A stretch of 64,000 bases of DNA, taken from contig NZ_JACMYH010000001.1 of the NCBI RefSeq assembly GCF_014235765.1, positions 124,001 through 188,000 of the forward strand, in the 5' to 3' direction. Position 1 is the stretch's first letter. Each line of letters begins with the position of its first letter. Shown here in pieces: positions 35,254 through 42,024 of the stretch. The translations under genes were made by a program, and so were the position numbers. Source of the DNA: Pseudomonas baltica. GTDB taxonomy: Bacteria > Pseudomonadota > Gammaproteobacteria > Pseudomonadales > Pseudomonadaceae. The notes under the pieces are model-generated. The model was not told the origin of the DNA and did no database searches. It saw only the letters and a program-made list of their open reading frames with translations.

Positions 35254-35910
35254 ATGCCCCTCACCGAGATGCAGTTTCTGCAGATCATTCCCAACGCCGA
35301 CCAGACAGCCGGCGTTTTTGTTCCTGTGCTGAATGCGGCCATGGCCACCTTCAACATCGTCACCCCGGCGAGGGCTGCAGCCTTCGTTGCCCAAGTAGGT
35401 CATGAGTCCACCAACTTCACCCGCCTGGTGGAGAACCTGAATTACTCGGTGGAGGCGCTGCTGTCCAAATTCAGCCGCGAGCGGATCACCGAGGCCCAGG
35501 CCCGGCAGTACGGCAGGACCGCTGCGCGCAAGGCCGACCAGGTGTCCATTGCCAACTGCATCTATGGCGGGGAGTGGGGCAGGCTCAAGCTGGGCAACAC
35601 AGAGCCAGGCGATGGGTGGAAATTCCGCGGGCGATCACTGATCCAGGTCACGGGACGCGCGAACTACAAGGCGTGCGGGCGATCGCTCGGGCTGGATCTA
35701 CTCGCAAGCCCGGAGCTGCTCGAGCAGCCCAGGCATGCAGCAATGGCCGCTGGTTGGTTCTGGTCGTCGCAGAAGCTGAATGTTCTGGCGGACGCCGGCA
35801 ACCTGGGCGATATCGGCAGCATCATCAACACCGGCAAGCCCGGGCGTGTGCCGCTGGGCGCGGAGGAACGCGAAGCCATCTATCAGCGGGCTTTGAAGGT
35901 GCTGGCGTGA
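35254..35910 (+). CDS. Endolysin, glycoside hydrolase family 19 type
   Basis: The 218-residue protein has the GH19 catalytic pattern: QVGHESTNFTRLVENLNYSV with the acid-base glutamate, GGEWGRLKLGNTEPGDGW, and FRGRSLIQVTGRANYKACGR. GGAG precedes ATG 35254. No signal peptide or SAR helix is seen, so a holin would be needed to release it to the peptidoglycan. Downstream spanins complete the lysis set. The gene looks intact. Confidence 0.9.
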   Translation: MPLTEMQFLQIIPNADQTAGVFVPVLNAAMATFNIVTPARAAAFVAQVGHESTNFTRLVENLNYSVEALLSKFSRERITEAQARQYGRTAARKADQVSIANCIYGGEWGRLKLGNTEPGDGWKFRGRSLIQVTGRANYKACGRSLGLDLLASPELLEQPRHAAMAAGWFWSSQKLNVLADAGNLGDIGSIINTGKPGRVPLGAEEREAIYQRALKVLA

Positions 35911-36446
35911 GCGCTTCGCAAAGGGTGCTGGCCTGCATCGCCATCGCGCTGGCCTTGGTTGGGCTGAGTGGCGCTGCGCTGTATGCCGCCTACAGTCACG
36001 GCGTCACCGTGACCAATGCCGCGCGGGATGCCGAGCGGTCGCAGGCCGTGGCCACCCAGCAGACTGAACGTGCGCAGGCGGTGCAGGCCGCGCGCACCGA
36101 AGAACAACGCCTCCAGCGCGAGGCCAACCAGGTAGGAAACGATGCGAGAGAAAAGAACGCTGCTGCCGACGCTGATGGCCGCGGCCTTGATGCTGCTGGC
36201 GACCGGCTGCACGTCCAGGCCGGAAAGCTTGCCGCCAGCGCTGGCGCCTGCACCAGTGATACCGGCTCTGCCGATCGAGGCACGTCAGCCACCCGCGCCG
36301 CCATGGTGCTCTCCCAACTGCTCGAACGCGCTGATGCGCGAGCGGGAGACTTGGCAAAGGCTTATGACCGAGCCCGAATAGCCGGGCAGGCCTGCGAGCA
36401 GGCGTATGACTCGCTGCTAACAGTGAAGACATTGCCCGTGAACTAG
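35907..36446 (+). CDS. Inner-membrane spanin, DUF2514/Rz-like
   Basis: GTG 35907 overlaps the endolysin stop. The 179-residue product has an N-terminal membrane anchor (VLACIAIALALVGLSGAALYA) followed by a periplasmic coiled coil (TEEQRLQREANQVGNDAREK). DUF2514 proteins act as i-spanins. The o-spanin frame lies wholly inside this gene. Together they should fuse inner and outer membranes at lysis. Confidence 0.8.
   Translation: MSASQRVLACIAIALALVGLSGAALYAAYSHGVTVTNAARDAERSQAVATQQTERAQAVQAARTEEQRLQREANQVGNDAREKNAAADADGRGLDAAGDRLHVQAGKLAASAGACTSDTGSADRGTSATRAAMVLSQLLERADARAGDLAKAYDRARIAGQACEQAYDSLLTVKTLPVN
36142..36381 (+). CDS. Outer-membrane spanin (Rz1-like), nested in the i-spanin gene
   Basis: In the +1 frame inside the Rz-like gene, ATG 36142 with AGGAAACG upstream encodes a 79-residue lipoprotein: signal and lipobox LMLLATGC, then a very Pro-rich mature part (LPPALAPAPVIPALPIEARQ, then PPAPPWC). 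This is the classic Rz1 pattern of an embedded, proline-rich outer-membrane lipoprotein. Confidence 0.85.
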   Translation: MREKRTLLPTLMAAALMLLATGCTSRPESLPPALAPAPVIPALPIEARQPPAPPWCSPNCSNALMRERETWQRLMTEPE

Positions 36447-36587
36447 CGGCAACGATTCGCATCGTTGGGGTTCGCACAATTGCCCGAGCGCGCTGAGAAA
36501 GATAGGGAAACCCAAAAGGGATTTATGAACGCACCCGAATAATGTGGTGGGTGAGCGATCAGCACAGCCGTTAAAGCGGATTGGAAG

Positions 36588-36788
36588 CTATTCGCCGTCG
36601 GTATCGACTATGTGCTTGAGATGCTTCCAAGGTTGTAGGTGCAGCTCCTGTGCAGAGCAATGCGCCGAATGTTGAAACACTGTGTCACCGAGTTCTTCAG
36701 GCTGCCCCGCGCCACATTGCCGGCAATACAGCATGTCTCCGTTCAGCAGCCAAGCATGGTGCCAATTGAGCAAATGGACAGTATTCAC
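36588..36788 (-). CDS. Small CxxC protein, possible zinc-binding (copy 1)
   Basis: The GTG-initiated 66-residue frame carries CRQCGAGQPEEL, FQHSAHC and PWKHLKHIV. The same order (CRTC, FVHSPTC, PWRDLLWIV) appears in the gene at 37228-37479, so the two are paralogous. The shared pattern supports real coding, although the ribosome site here is weak. Probably a zinc-binding protein of unknown role, transcribed leftward in the accessory block. Confidence 0.55.
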   Translation of the reverse strand: MNTVHLLNWHHAWLLNGDMLYCRQCGAGQPEELGDTVFQHSAHCSAQELHLQPWKHLKHIVDTDGE

Positions 36789-36985
36789 GGTGGTGATCCA
36801 GAGAATGGGTGTTATCTAGGCATCTCCACCTATCAATAGTTCAACTGATGTGACAAAAGCTTGACAGGGCTCTCGGGCTAGCCCTGTCCGTTGTTAAAAT
36901 GTTGGCGTGCATTCCATCTGCTATCAGTATTCGCTCGTATGCAGATAGTCTAGGATGTCGCGCCGAAAAACCTTGGAGCAGCAGC

Positions 36986-37189
36986 ATGCGTGTTTCAGTC
37001 CGAACGCTCAGCGCCGAGATCTTACCTGCCTGCCTCAGGCAAGGAGACAGCCCCTATGCCTATGAGGTGACCAGCTACGACGGCGCTGTGACATATTTCA
37101 GTACTGGAGTAGAAGCCGCAGCCTACGCAACGGTCCTACATAGACAACATTGCGAACTGCTCGGCATGGAAAACGATCGGGAGTTTTAA
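36986..37189 (+). CDS. Small hypothetical protein (67 residues)
   Basis: GGAG lies 9 bases before ATG 36986, so the longer frame from 36899 is not preferred. The product has a beta-rich N-terminus (MRVSVRTLSAEILPA), a YEVTSYDGAVTYFSTG hairpin and a helical end (VEAAAYATVLHRQHCELLG). Soluble, no signal. It sits alone on the plus strand between the two CxxC genes. Function unknown. Confidence 0.55.
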   Translation: MRVSVRTLSAEILPACLRQGDSPYAYEVTSYDGAVTYFSTGVEAAAYATVLHRQHCELLGMENDREF

Positions 37190-37227
37190 TGCGCCTTTTT
37201 CGCCAACCGAATCTGGTTGGGAACCTC

Positions 37228-37479
37228 CTACAGGTCATTCCCAGAACTGTTTCCAACGATCCACAGCAGATCGCGCCACGGGAACCTGCTCTGACCGCCC
37301 ATCAGCTTGCAAGTCGGACTGTGCACGAACGGCTTGCTTGAGTCGCGAAGCTGCTGGTACCCATCGCAGGTTCTGCAGCGAATGTGAGGGAAGGGGTCAT
37401 CGTGCACGGACCAGAGCTTTGCCCAGGTGTCGATGTCACTCAGCTTGGGTGTGAGGTTCAGCCATTCCAGCGTGTCCAT
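37228..37479 (-). CDS. Small CxxC protein, possible zinc-binding (copy 2)
   Basis: GGAGG precedes ATG 37479. The 83-residue product has CRTCDGYQQL, FVHSPTC and PWRDLLWIVG, matching copy 1 in order and spacing. It diverges from the SOS-controlled UmuD'-like gene, sharing its upstream region, so the LexA box at 37569 could influence it too. Zinc binding is inferred from the Cys/His pattern. Confidence 0.6.
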   Translation of the reverse strand: MDTLEWLNLTPKLSDIDTWAKLWSVHDDPFPHIRCRTCDGYQQLRDSSKPFVHSPTCKLMGGQSRFPWRDLLWIVGNSSGNDL

Positions 37480-37568
37480 GTGCGCCTCCGTTGTCCTTGG
37501 CAAATCATAGCCGCCTGCGCCGTTCCTCGCCGCAGGATTGCAAAGTCTCGCTGGCCGGTGCAAGAATA

Positions 37569-37584
37569 CTGTACAGATGAACAG
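37569..37584. promoter_or_regulatory. LexA box
   Basis: CTGTACAGATGAACAG fits CTG-N10-CAG perfectly and is flanked by ATA/TAT, extending the palindrome. It lies 15 bases before the ATG of the UmuD'-like gene, so it overlaps the transcription start or leader. SOS control is strongly suggested. Confidence 0.85.
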
Positions 37585-37599
37585 TATAAGAGTCATGCC

Positions 37600-37953
37600 A
37601 TGGACAGCCCATTCCAATCCGAAGCCCTCGATATCTCCCTCGACGACCTACTGTGCATCCGCGCGCCCGGCACCTACCTGGTGCGCGTCGCCGGTGACAG
37701 CATGACCCGCGCTGGGATATTCGACGGTGACCTACTGATCGTCGACAAGGGCGCGGAAGTGAAGAAGGGACAGGTGATAATCGGGGTGGTGAATCAGGAG
37801 CCGATGGTGAAGCGTCTGGACTATGTTCGGGGCATGCCGGTGCTGAAGTCCGAAGGCGATGGCCACCACCACCGCTTCATCATGGAAGGCGACGAGTTCA
37901 CCGTGTGGGGCGTCGTGACGCACAGCGTGCGCCAGCACGGCATCGAGCCATGA
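37600..37953 (+). CDS. UmuD'-like protein encoded without the self-cleavage arm
   Basis: The 117-residue protein is an S24-type UmuD homologue. Catalytic serine is S34 (VAGDSMTRAG), lysine K71 (PMVKRLDY). Compared with E. coli UmuD (Ser60, Lys97) both are offset by exactly 26. Residue 1 therefore corresponds to about UmuD residue 27, just past the Cys24-Gly25 cleavage bond. The gene thus encodes the mature UmuD' form directly. It stands behind a LexA box. No umuC follows; instead a 99-residue unknown gene overlaps its stop. It may feed UmuD' to the host polymerase V, or act as a regulator or protease-dead decoy. Confidence 0.8.
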   Translation: MDSPFQSEALDISLDDLLCIRAPGTYLVRVAGDSMTRAGIFDGDLLIVDKGAEVKKGQVIIGVVNQEPMVKRLDYVRGMPVLKSEGDGHHHRFIMEGDEFTVWGVVTHSVRQHGIEP

Positions 37954-38249
37954 GGTGCCAGGTGACGCGCAGGATGCGCCTGGGCAAACCGATTGAGGCG
38001 GTCGAGATCCGTGGCCTGCCCGCAGCGGTAGGTGATCTACGGATTAACGAAGAGATGTGCCAGGCCCTGGGCCGGAATTCGAAGACGGCCAGCGTGAAGG
38101 GCGTGAACTGCATTGGTTCCGGCGAGCTCCCTTTGCTGCATGAGGCGGTGCTTTCGTGGATGGCGCCGAATGGGTTCGTGCTAAGTGGGCTGGAAGAAGA
38201 GGACGGATGCCTCTATGCGCAATCGTGGTGGTGCAGGAATGTGGGGTGA
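37950..38249 (+). CDS. Unknown partner of the UmuD'-like gene
   Basis: ATG 37950 overlaps the UmuD' stop, so both are translated from the SOS-controlled mRNA. The 99-residue protein shows no UmuC signature. It has a basic start, a middle segment VNCIGSGELPLLHEAVLSWM and an aromatic end (YAQSWWCRNVG). No family recognised. Its fixed coupling to an SOS gene suggests a role in the damage response or prophage induction. Confidence 0.6.
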   Translation: MRCQVTRRMRLGKPIEAVEIRGLPAAVGDLRINEEMCQALGRNSKTASVKGVNCIGSGELPLLHEAVLSWMAPNGFVLSGLEEEDGCLYAQSWWCRNVG

Positions 38250-38284
38250 GAGTGAGCAGAACGCTCGGAGAAAGGGCTGAAAGG

Positions 38285-38359
38285 CTGTCTAAAACTGGCG
38301 GTTCCTACCCTGCGTTTGTTGCCTTTAATTGAGCTTTGAGGCCCTTGCGATTTAGACAG
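38285..38359. repeat. Inverted repeat flanking a 57-base spacer
   Basis: CTGTCTAAA (38285-38293) and TTTAGACAG (38351-38359) are exact inverse copies. The spacer shows no gene. The element lies between the SOS pair and the AbiV gene, at a composition change, and may mark a past insertion edge or a binding site. Confidence 0.35.
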
Positions 38360-38422
38360 GTAGGCCCGCGAGGGCACGCCGATCACGGCCTTGAGCACCT
38401 TTTAACCACTAATGCTGCATTA

Positions 38423-39079
38423 CTAGGGTGTGTCTGAATCCTCTCCATAGGGGTTAATCTGGCGAATCTTATGAAGCGCTTTAGCTAACCTCTCCATTAA
38501 TGCTTCTAGGTTCTCACCCTGTAAATCAACCGGATTGATTTCGGGTATTTCTATAGGCGCTCGCTTGGAAAATTTACCCATAAGCATGACGTTGTGTTTT
38601 TGATCTCTCAGCGCAAACTGAGCAATTGTGATGTTGCGACCTGCTTGTTTTTCACTGAAGCCCTCAGCTGGTTGCGACAGGCGGCCCTCTGCGAAGCCGA
38701 CGTAGAGAGATTCATTTTTTCGATTGTTTCTATGCTCGCTGGCCGCTGTAACATTTTTCAGCATCAAGCTCCCGATCTCCGAACTGCCTACACCTAAAGC
38801 GAATAAGCAGTTCTGTAATCCTTCTGAGATGAGCTTTTGCTCATGATTTCTCAGTCTCTTGAAGAGCTTTTTGAAGTCTACTTTATGTCCTGCTAAAATC
38901 CTCACTCCTGTAGCTTGAAGCATTAGGCACTTTGCGATCTCCTCTCTCGCTATATGTGACAGCGTAAAGGCCCGGGCATAGTGCTGATGCGAATAGAGAA
39001 TTTCGGCTTCCGAGATCAAGGACTCAGCGTTGGCCGATAGGGCGTCTATGTAGTCGTCTATTTGTGCCAGTGAGAGCAT
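38423..39079 (-). CDS. AbiV-family abortive infection protein (HEPN)
   Basis: The 218-residue protein has the N-terminal HEPN-type segment of AbiV proteins: YARAFTLSHIAREEIAKCLM, a helical start, and a charged middle (KLFKRLRNHEQKL). AbiV of Lactococcus blocks phage translation, and many family members sit in prophages and plasmids. GC is clearly lower than in the phage core. It lies alone, leftward, close to the att site, the usual place for defence morons. Assignment is by motif; antiphage action is not shown. Confidence 0.75.
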   Translation of the reverse strand: MLSLAQIDDYIDALSANAESLISEAEILYSHQHYARAFTLSHIAREEIAKCLMLQATGVRILAGHKVDFKKLFKRLRNHEQKLISEGLQNCLFALGVGSSEIGSLMLKNVTAASEHRNNRKNESLYVGFAEGRLSQPAEGFSEKQAGRNITIAQFALRDQKHNVMLMGKFSKRAPIEIPEINPVDLQGENLEALMERLAKALHKIRQINPYGEDSDTP

Positions 39080-39216
39080 TAAAGGTCCTTTGCGGTATTT
39101 TGATCTTCACTAGAACGCATCGGTTGCGTCAGTGTTTATTGGCATGGCGACAGCATAGAAAATGCAGGTCGTTTCATGGTAAATGTTTAACTATTCTTGG
39201 ATTTATGCACTATATG

Positions 39217-40062
39217 CTATCGCGACTCTAAGCACTGTCTCTCAAATTTTAAAGCCTCGGTTCGATCACCCAGATATCTAGGAACTCCTTGGATAGCCAT
39301 AAAACCGCTAATTTCCATTTTGGTGTGGCCAATAATTAGTCCACCATAGCAGTTGTGTGCGCGGCAACCGGAGATAACTGCTGAGTTGTTGGTGATGAGG
39401 ATGTTGTCGGGTCGCACGAGTATCTCGACCCCGTTTCTCAGGAAGCGCCCCCTGGTAATCTTTACCTTGTTCGGAGGAGAAAACACGAACTCGATCAAAA
39501 TCTTTCTAGCGCCTTCTCTTAGAGTCAATGTGGTACCAACCAACTGGATGTCCCAAGGGGTGATTGAGTAAACGAGCTGGTTATTCCTGATGTGCAGCAC
39601 TGGCGCGTTAAATTCGTCAAAAATGACCACGTTCAGTAAGAAATGACCATCAGACAGGATGATTCCGATCAAGGCTGTGTTGTCTACCATCAATGGGATC
39701 ATCACCGTCCCGTGACCTTGGTCCTGGCAAGTGAACGAATTACTTCCTATCTCAACCGTCGCTTCTGTTCCAGAGAAGTGCAAAGCATATGGCTTCGAAG
39801 TGCCCTCTCGCAGGTTGTATGGGGCAGCGTCTGCTGCACGGACGGTTTCTTTAGGAAGGAGGCCATTGGTCTTTTCTCGATGATGCTGATCGCAGAGTAG
39901 GGTGATCTCGTCCGCGATATGTCGTTTCACTTGGGCCCATTCTTCCATGTGCTCATATTCATAGAGAGGCATCCCGCAGATGACACATCCGAAGCCACAA
40001 CGCTGCCGGACCTCTCTTTGGATCGGAAGCGGAATATCTCTGCTATCAGCAGACTGGTCCAT
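39217..40062 (-). CDS. HNH-endonuclease-like protein with beta-rich C-terminal domain
   Basis: ATG 40062 has GGGAG 10 bases upstream; the frame opens at 40116 without ribosome site. The 281-residue product starts with a C-terminal-HNH-type zinc motif: CGFGCVICGMPLYEYEHMEE followed by CDQHHREKTNG. The remaining 200 residues form a mostly beta domain with no known match (VMIPLMVDNTALIGIILSDG). It could cut DNA or RNA on sensing a ligand through the C-terminal domain. Lower GC and place beside att suggest a defence cargo gene. Confidence 0.7.
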   Translation of the reverse strand: MDQSADSRDIPLPIQREVRQRCGFGCVICGMPLYEYEHMEEWAQVKRHIADEITLLCDQHHREKTNGLLPKETVRAADAAPYNLREGTSKPYALHFSGTEATVEIGSNSFTCQDQGHGTVMIPLMVDNTALIGIILSDGHFLLNVVIFDEFNAPVLHIRNNQLVYSITPWDIQLVGTTLTLREGARKILIEFVFSPPNKVKITRGRFLRNGVEILVRPDNILITNNSAVISGCRAHNCYGGLIIGHTKMEISGFMAIQGVPRYLGDRTEALKFERQCLESR

Positions 40063-40518
40063 GGCGAAAAAGCTCCCTTGTTTGAGGTGCACCTGACAAG
40101 CCAGTGGAAAATCCATCTAGCTGAAATTGGCAAAATCGTCTCGGAATTGAGGCAGCCGAAGGCGATTGGCCTACTGATGAGATAGCATTCTGTGCAAATC
40201 ATGCAGCAGAGCGGTACGAGGCACGTAGCGAAATCCGATTTTTTTGCCACTTGTGTGCTGATCAACAGGTGGGTACCTAGAAGGCTCTGCACAGCGAAGC
40301 TACGCGGCTTATGGGTGCGCGCACGATCATGCTGATGTTTCGAGAATAGGTAGGAAAAGGCAGAACGCCAAGGAGGAGCAGAGGAATATCTTCCGTGGGA
40401 CAATTTTGGGACAGCAGATGTCCCAGATATGCATTAATGCAGATGCATGGTTATGTAGTTAAGATCAATGAATCCGGGCTTTACCGGGGATAACCTTAAT
40501 GAAGCCTAAAGAAAAAAA
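40063..40518. other. Terminal non-coding stretch of the prophage
   Basis: No convincing gene is seen. It holds the TGGGACA repeat cluster at 40396-40425 and, at its end, the att site. No integrase lies here. Confidence 0.5.
40396..40425. repeat. TGGGACA repeat cluster near the attachment site
   Basis: TGGGACA occurs directly at 40396-40402 and 40407-40413 and inverted at 40419-40425 (TGTCCCA). The cluster lies about 95 bases inside the att core. Short repeats at this distance are typical of integrase arm-type or Xis sites. Binding is inferred. Confidence 0.5.
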
Positions 40519-40566
40519 CGGATTGCAAATCCGCCTACGCCGGTTCGATTCCGACCTCGGCCTCCA
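40519..40566 (+). other. Prophage attachment site: 3' part of tRNA-Cys (anticodon GCA)
   Basis: The 48 bases starting CGGATTGCAAATCCG hold the anticodon stem-loop (GCA), the T arm (GGTTCGATTCC) and the 3' acceptor strand ending CTCGGCCTCCA of a tRNA-Cys. The 5' half is absent; instead phage DNA precedes it. This is the footprint of integration into a tRNA gene. The complete tRNA should lie at the other prophage end, outside the window. Confidence 0.85.
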
Positions 40567-40574
40567 TCATCGAG

Positions 40575-40606
40575 AACCCCGCAGATTAACGTCTGCGGGG
40601 TTTTTC
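40575..40606 (+). terminator. Terminator of the original tRNA-Cys transcript
   Basis: An 11-bp perfect stem (AACCCCGCAGA/TCTGCGGGGTT) is followed by TTTCTTT. It lies 9 bases after the tRNA 3' end, so it belongs to the chromosomal tRNA operon and marks the start of host DNA. Confidence 0.85.
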
Positions 40607-40873
40607 TTTGGGCGATCGAAAAGGCATGTGCTCCAGAACTTCTGGGGATGTGTTCCAGAACCATTCTTCGACAGCTCCGCGATTGCGTTGACTCGTCGGT
40701 AGATCTTCTTGGCGATTTCGCGCCGCTGAGACATAGCCTCAAGTATCGAATTCAAATCATTGCTGGCGCCCAAGAATCTTTATCCGATCCAGCGGTCAGT
40801 TACTCCCGACGTATCCTGTGTGTTGCCATTTACGGCAGCCCGACTGATAAAACTAATTGGGAGCTGCTGAGGC
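40607..40873. other. Intergenic region before uppP
   Basis: No reliable gene is seen. A minus-strand frame running from a TTG at 40773 across the terminator is possible but unsupported. The promoter of uppP should be here. Confidence 0.4.
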
Positions 40874-41713
40874 GTGAGTGAATTAAGTATCTGGCTGGAA
40901 GCCATTATTCTGGGGTTGGTCCAGGGACTGACCGAATTCTTGCCGGTATCCTCCAGCGCGCATTTGCGCATTATCGGACCATTGTTACCCTCTGGCGGCG
41001 ACCCAGGCGCTGCGTTTACCGCCATCACCCAGCTGGGCACCGAAGCAGCAGTGCTGCTGTACTTTCGCAAGGATATCCTGCGCATTGCCATGGCTTGGAT
41101 CAAGTCGCTGGCTGACGCCTCTTGCCGCAGCCATCCGGACGCCAGAATGGGCTGGCTGATCATCATCGGCACCTTGCCGATCTCGATCCTTGGACTGCTG
41201 TTCAAGGACTATATCGAAGGAAGCCTGCGCAATCTTTACCTCACGGCAACCATGCTCATCGTGTTCGCGCTGATCTTGGCCGCAGCGGACAAGATGGGGC
41301 GCAAGGAGCGCAAGCTCGATCAACTGACCTGGACCCATGGCCTGGTTTTCGGCTTTGCCCAGGCGCTGGCCCTGATTCCGGGCGTATCACGCTCAGGCGG
41401 CACCATCACCGCCGGGCTGATCATGGGCTACACGCGTGAGGCTGCAGCGCGCTATTCATTCCTGCTGGCGGTGCCGGCGGTGATCGCTTCGGGCTTCTAC
41501 CAGCTGTACCGCAGCTGGGGTGAATCCAGCACTTTCTCCGGCGGCCCAACATTGCTGGCAACGATCATTGCGTTCGTCGTCGGCTACGGGGTGATCGTGG
41601 TCTTCCTCAAGCTGGTTTCGACCAAGAGCTACATGCCATTCGTGTACTACCGCATCGCGCTTGGCCTGGGCGTCATCGGGCTTCTGAGCATGGGCGCGCT
41701 CAGCGCTGTGTGA
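40874..41713 (+). CDS. uppP: Undecaprenyl-diphosphatase
   Basis: The 279-residue membrane protein matches UppP/BacA. It dephosphorylates undecaprenyl pyrophosphate to recycle the lipid carrier for peptidoglycan. Motif 1 is [17 protein letters not shown] (residues 15-31) with the catalytic Glu and Ser, and motif 2 is [14 protein letters not shown] with the essential Arg. About eight transmembrane helices are visible. It starts with GTG 40874. It is the first gene past the prophage. Confidence 0.95.
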   Translation: MSELSIWLEAIILGLVQGLTEFLPVSSSAHLRIIGPLLPSGGDPGAAFTAITQLGTEAAVLLYFRKDILRIAMAWIKSLADASCRSHPDARMGWLIIIGTLPISILGLLFKDYIEGSLRNLYLTATMLIVFALILAAADKMGRKERKLDQLTWTHGLVFGFAQALALIPGVSRSGGTITAGLIMGYTREAAARYSFLLAVPAVIASGFYQLYRSWGESSTFSGGPTLLATIIAFVVGYGVIVVFLKLVSTKSYMPFVYYRIALGLGVIGLLSMGALSAV

Positions 41714-41796
41714 CTTGTTGCGACGCGCAGGATGCGCCCTCGCTTCAAGCTGGCAAAGCTATGTGGTTCAATGGAAAGAAATCAGGAGGATCCGTT

Positions 41797-41979
41797 ATGG
41801 GCAAGAATGCCAACAAGCCTTTCTACATCGCCGCTGTCCCTTTGCTTGCAGTCGGTTGCGTCTTTGCCGCGCTTGGCGCATCGGGTCAGGAAGCGTTCGG
41901 ATGGACAGCAATCGGGCTGCTCGTGCCCGGCATCGTCATGCTGATCACAGGCGCCATGCGTAGGCGTCGAGCTGCCTGA
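41797..41979 (+). CDS. Small two-span membrane protein
   Basis: AGGAGG precedes ATG 41797 by 7 bases, which rules out the upstream starts. The 60-residue product has two hydrophobic helices (FYIAAVPLLAVGCVFAAL and AIGLLVPGIVMLITGAM) and a basic C-terminal RRRRAA. No family recognised. It converges with the TonB receptor gene, with a weak hairpin (GACAGCCC/GGGCTGTC) between them. Confidence 0.7.
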   Translation: MGKNANKPFYIAAVPLLAVGCVFAALGASGQEAFGWTAIGLLVPGIVMLITGAMRRRRAA

Positions 41980-42024
41980 GAGTTCATCGGACAGCCCGTG
42001 CAGTCAGAACGGCGTGGGCTGTCG

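Noticed and set aside
38213..38398. Minus-strand 61-codon frame between the SOS pair and the AbiV gene
   Set aside because: It overlaps the end of the coupled SOS gene, lacks a ribosome site and crosses the inverted repeat.
40519..40566. A complete tRNA-Cys gene
   Set aside because: The 5' acceptor strand and D arm are missing; the preceding bases are phage DNA, so this is an att remnant.
40567..40773. Minus-strand small gene running from a TTG into the tRNA terminator
   Set aside because: Weak start, its end lies inside a perfect terminator hairpin, and no family is recognised; it may be a remnant.
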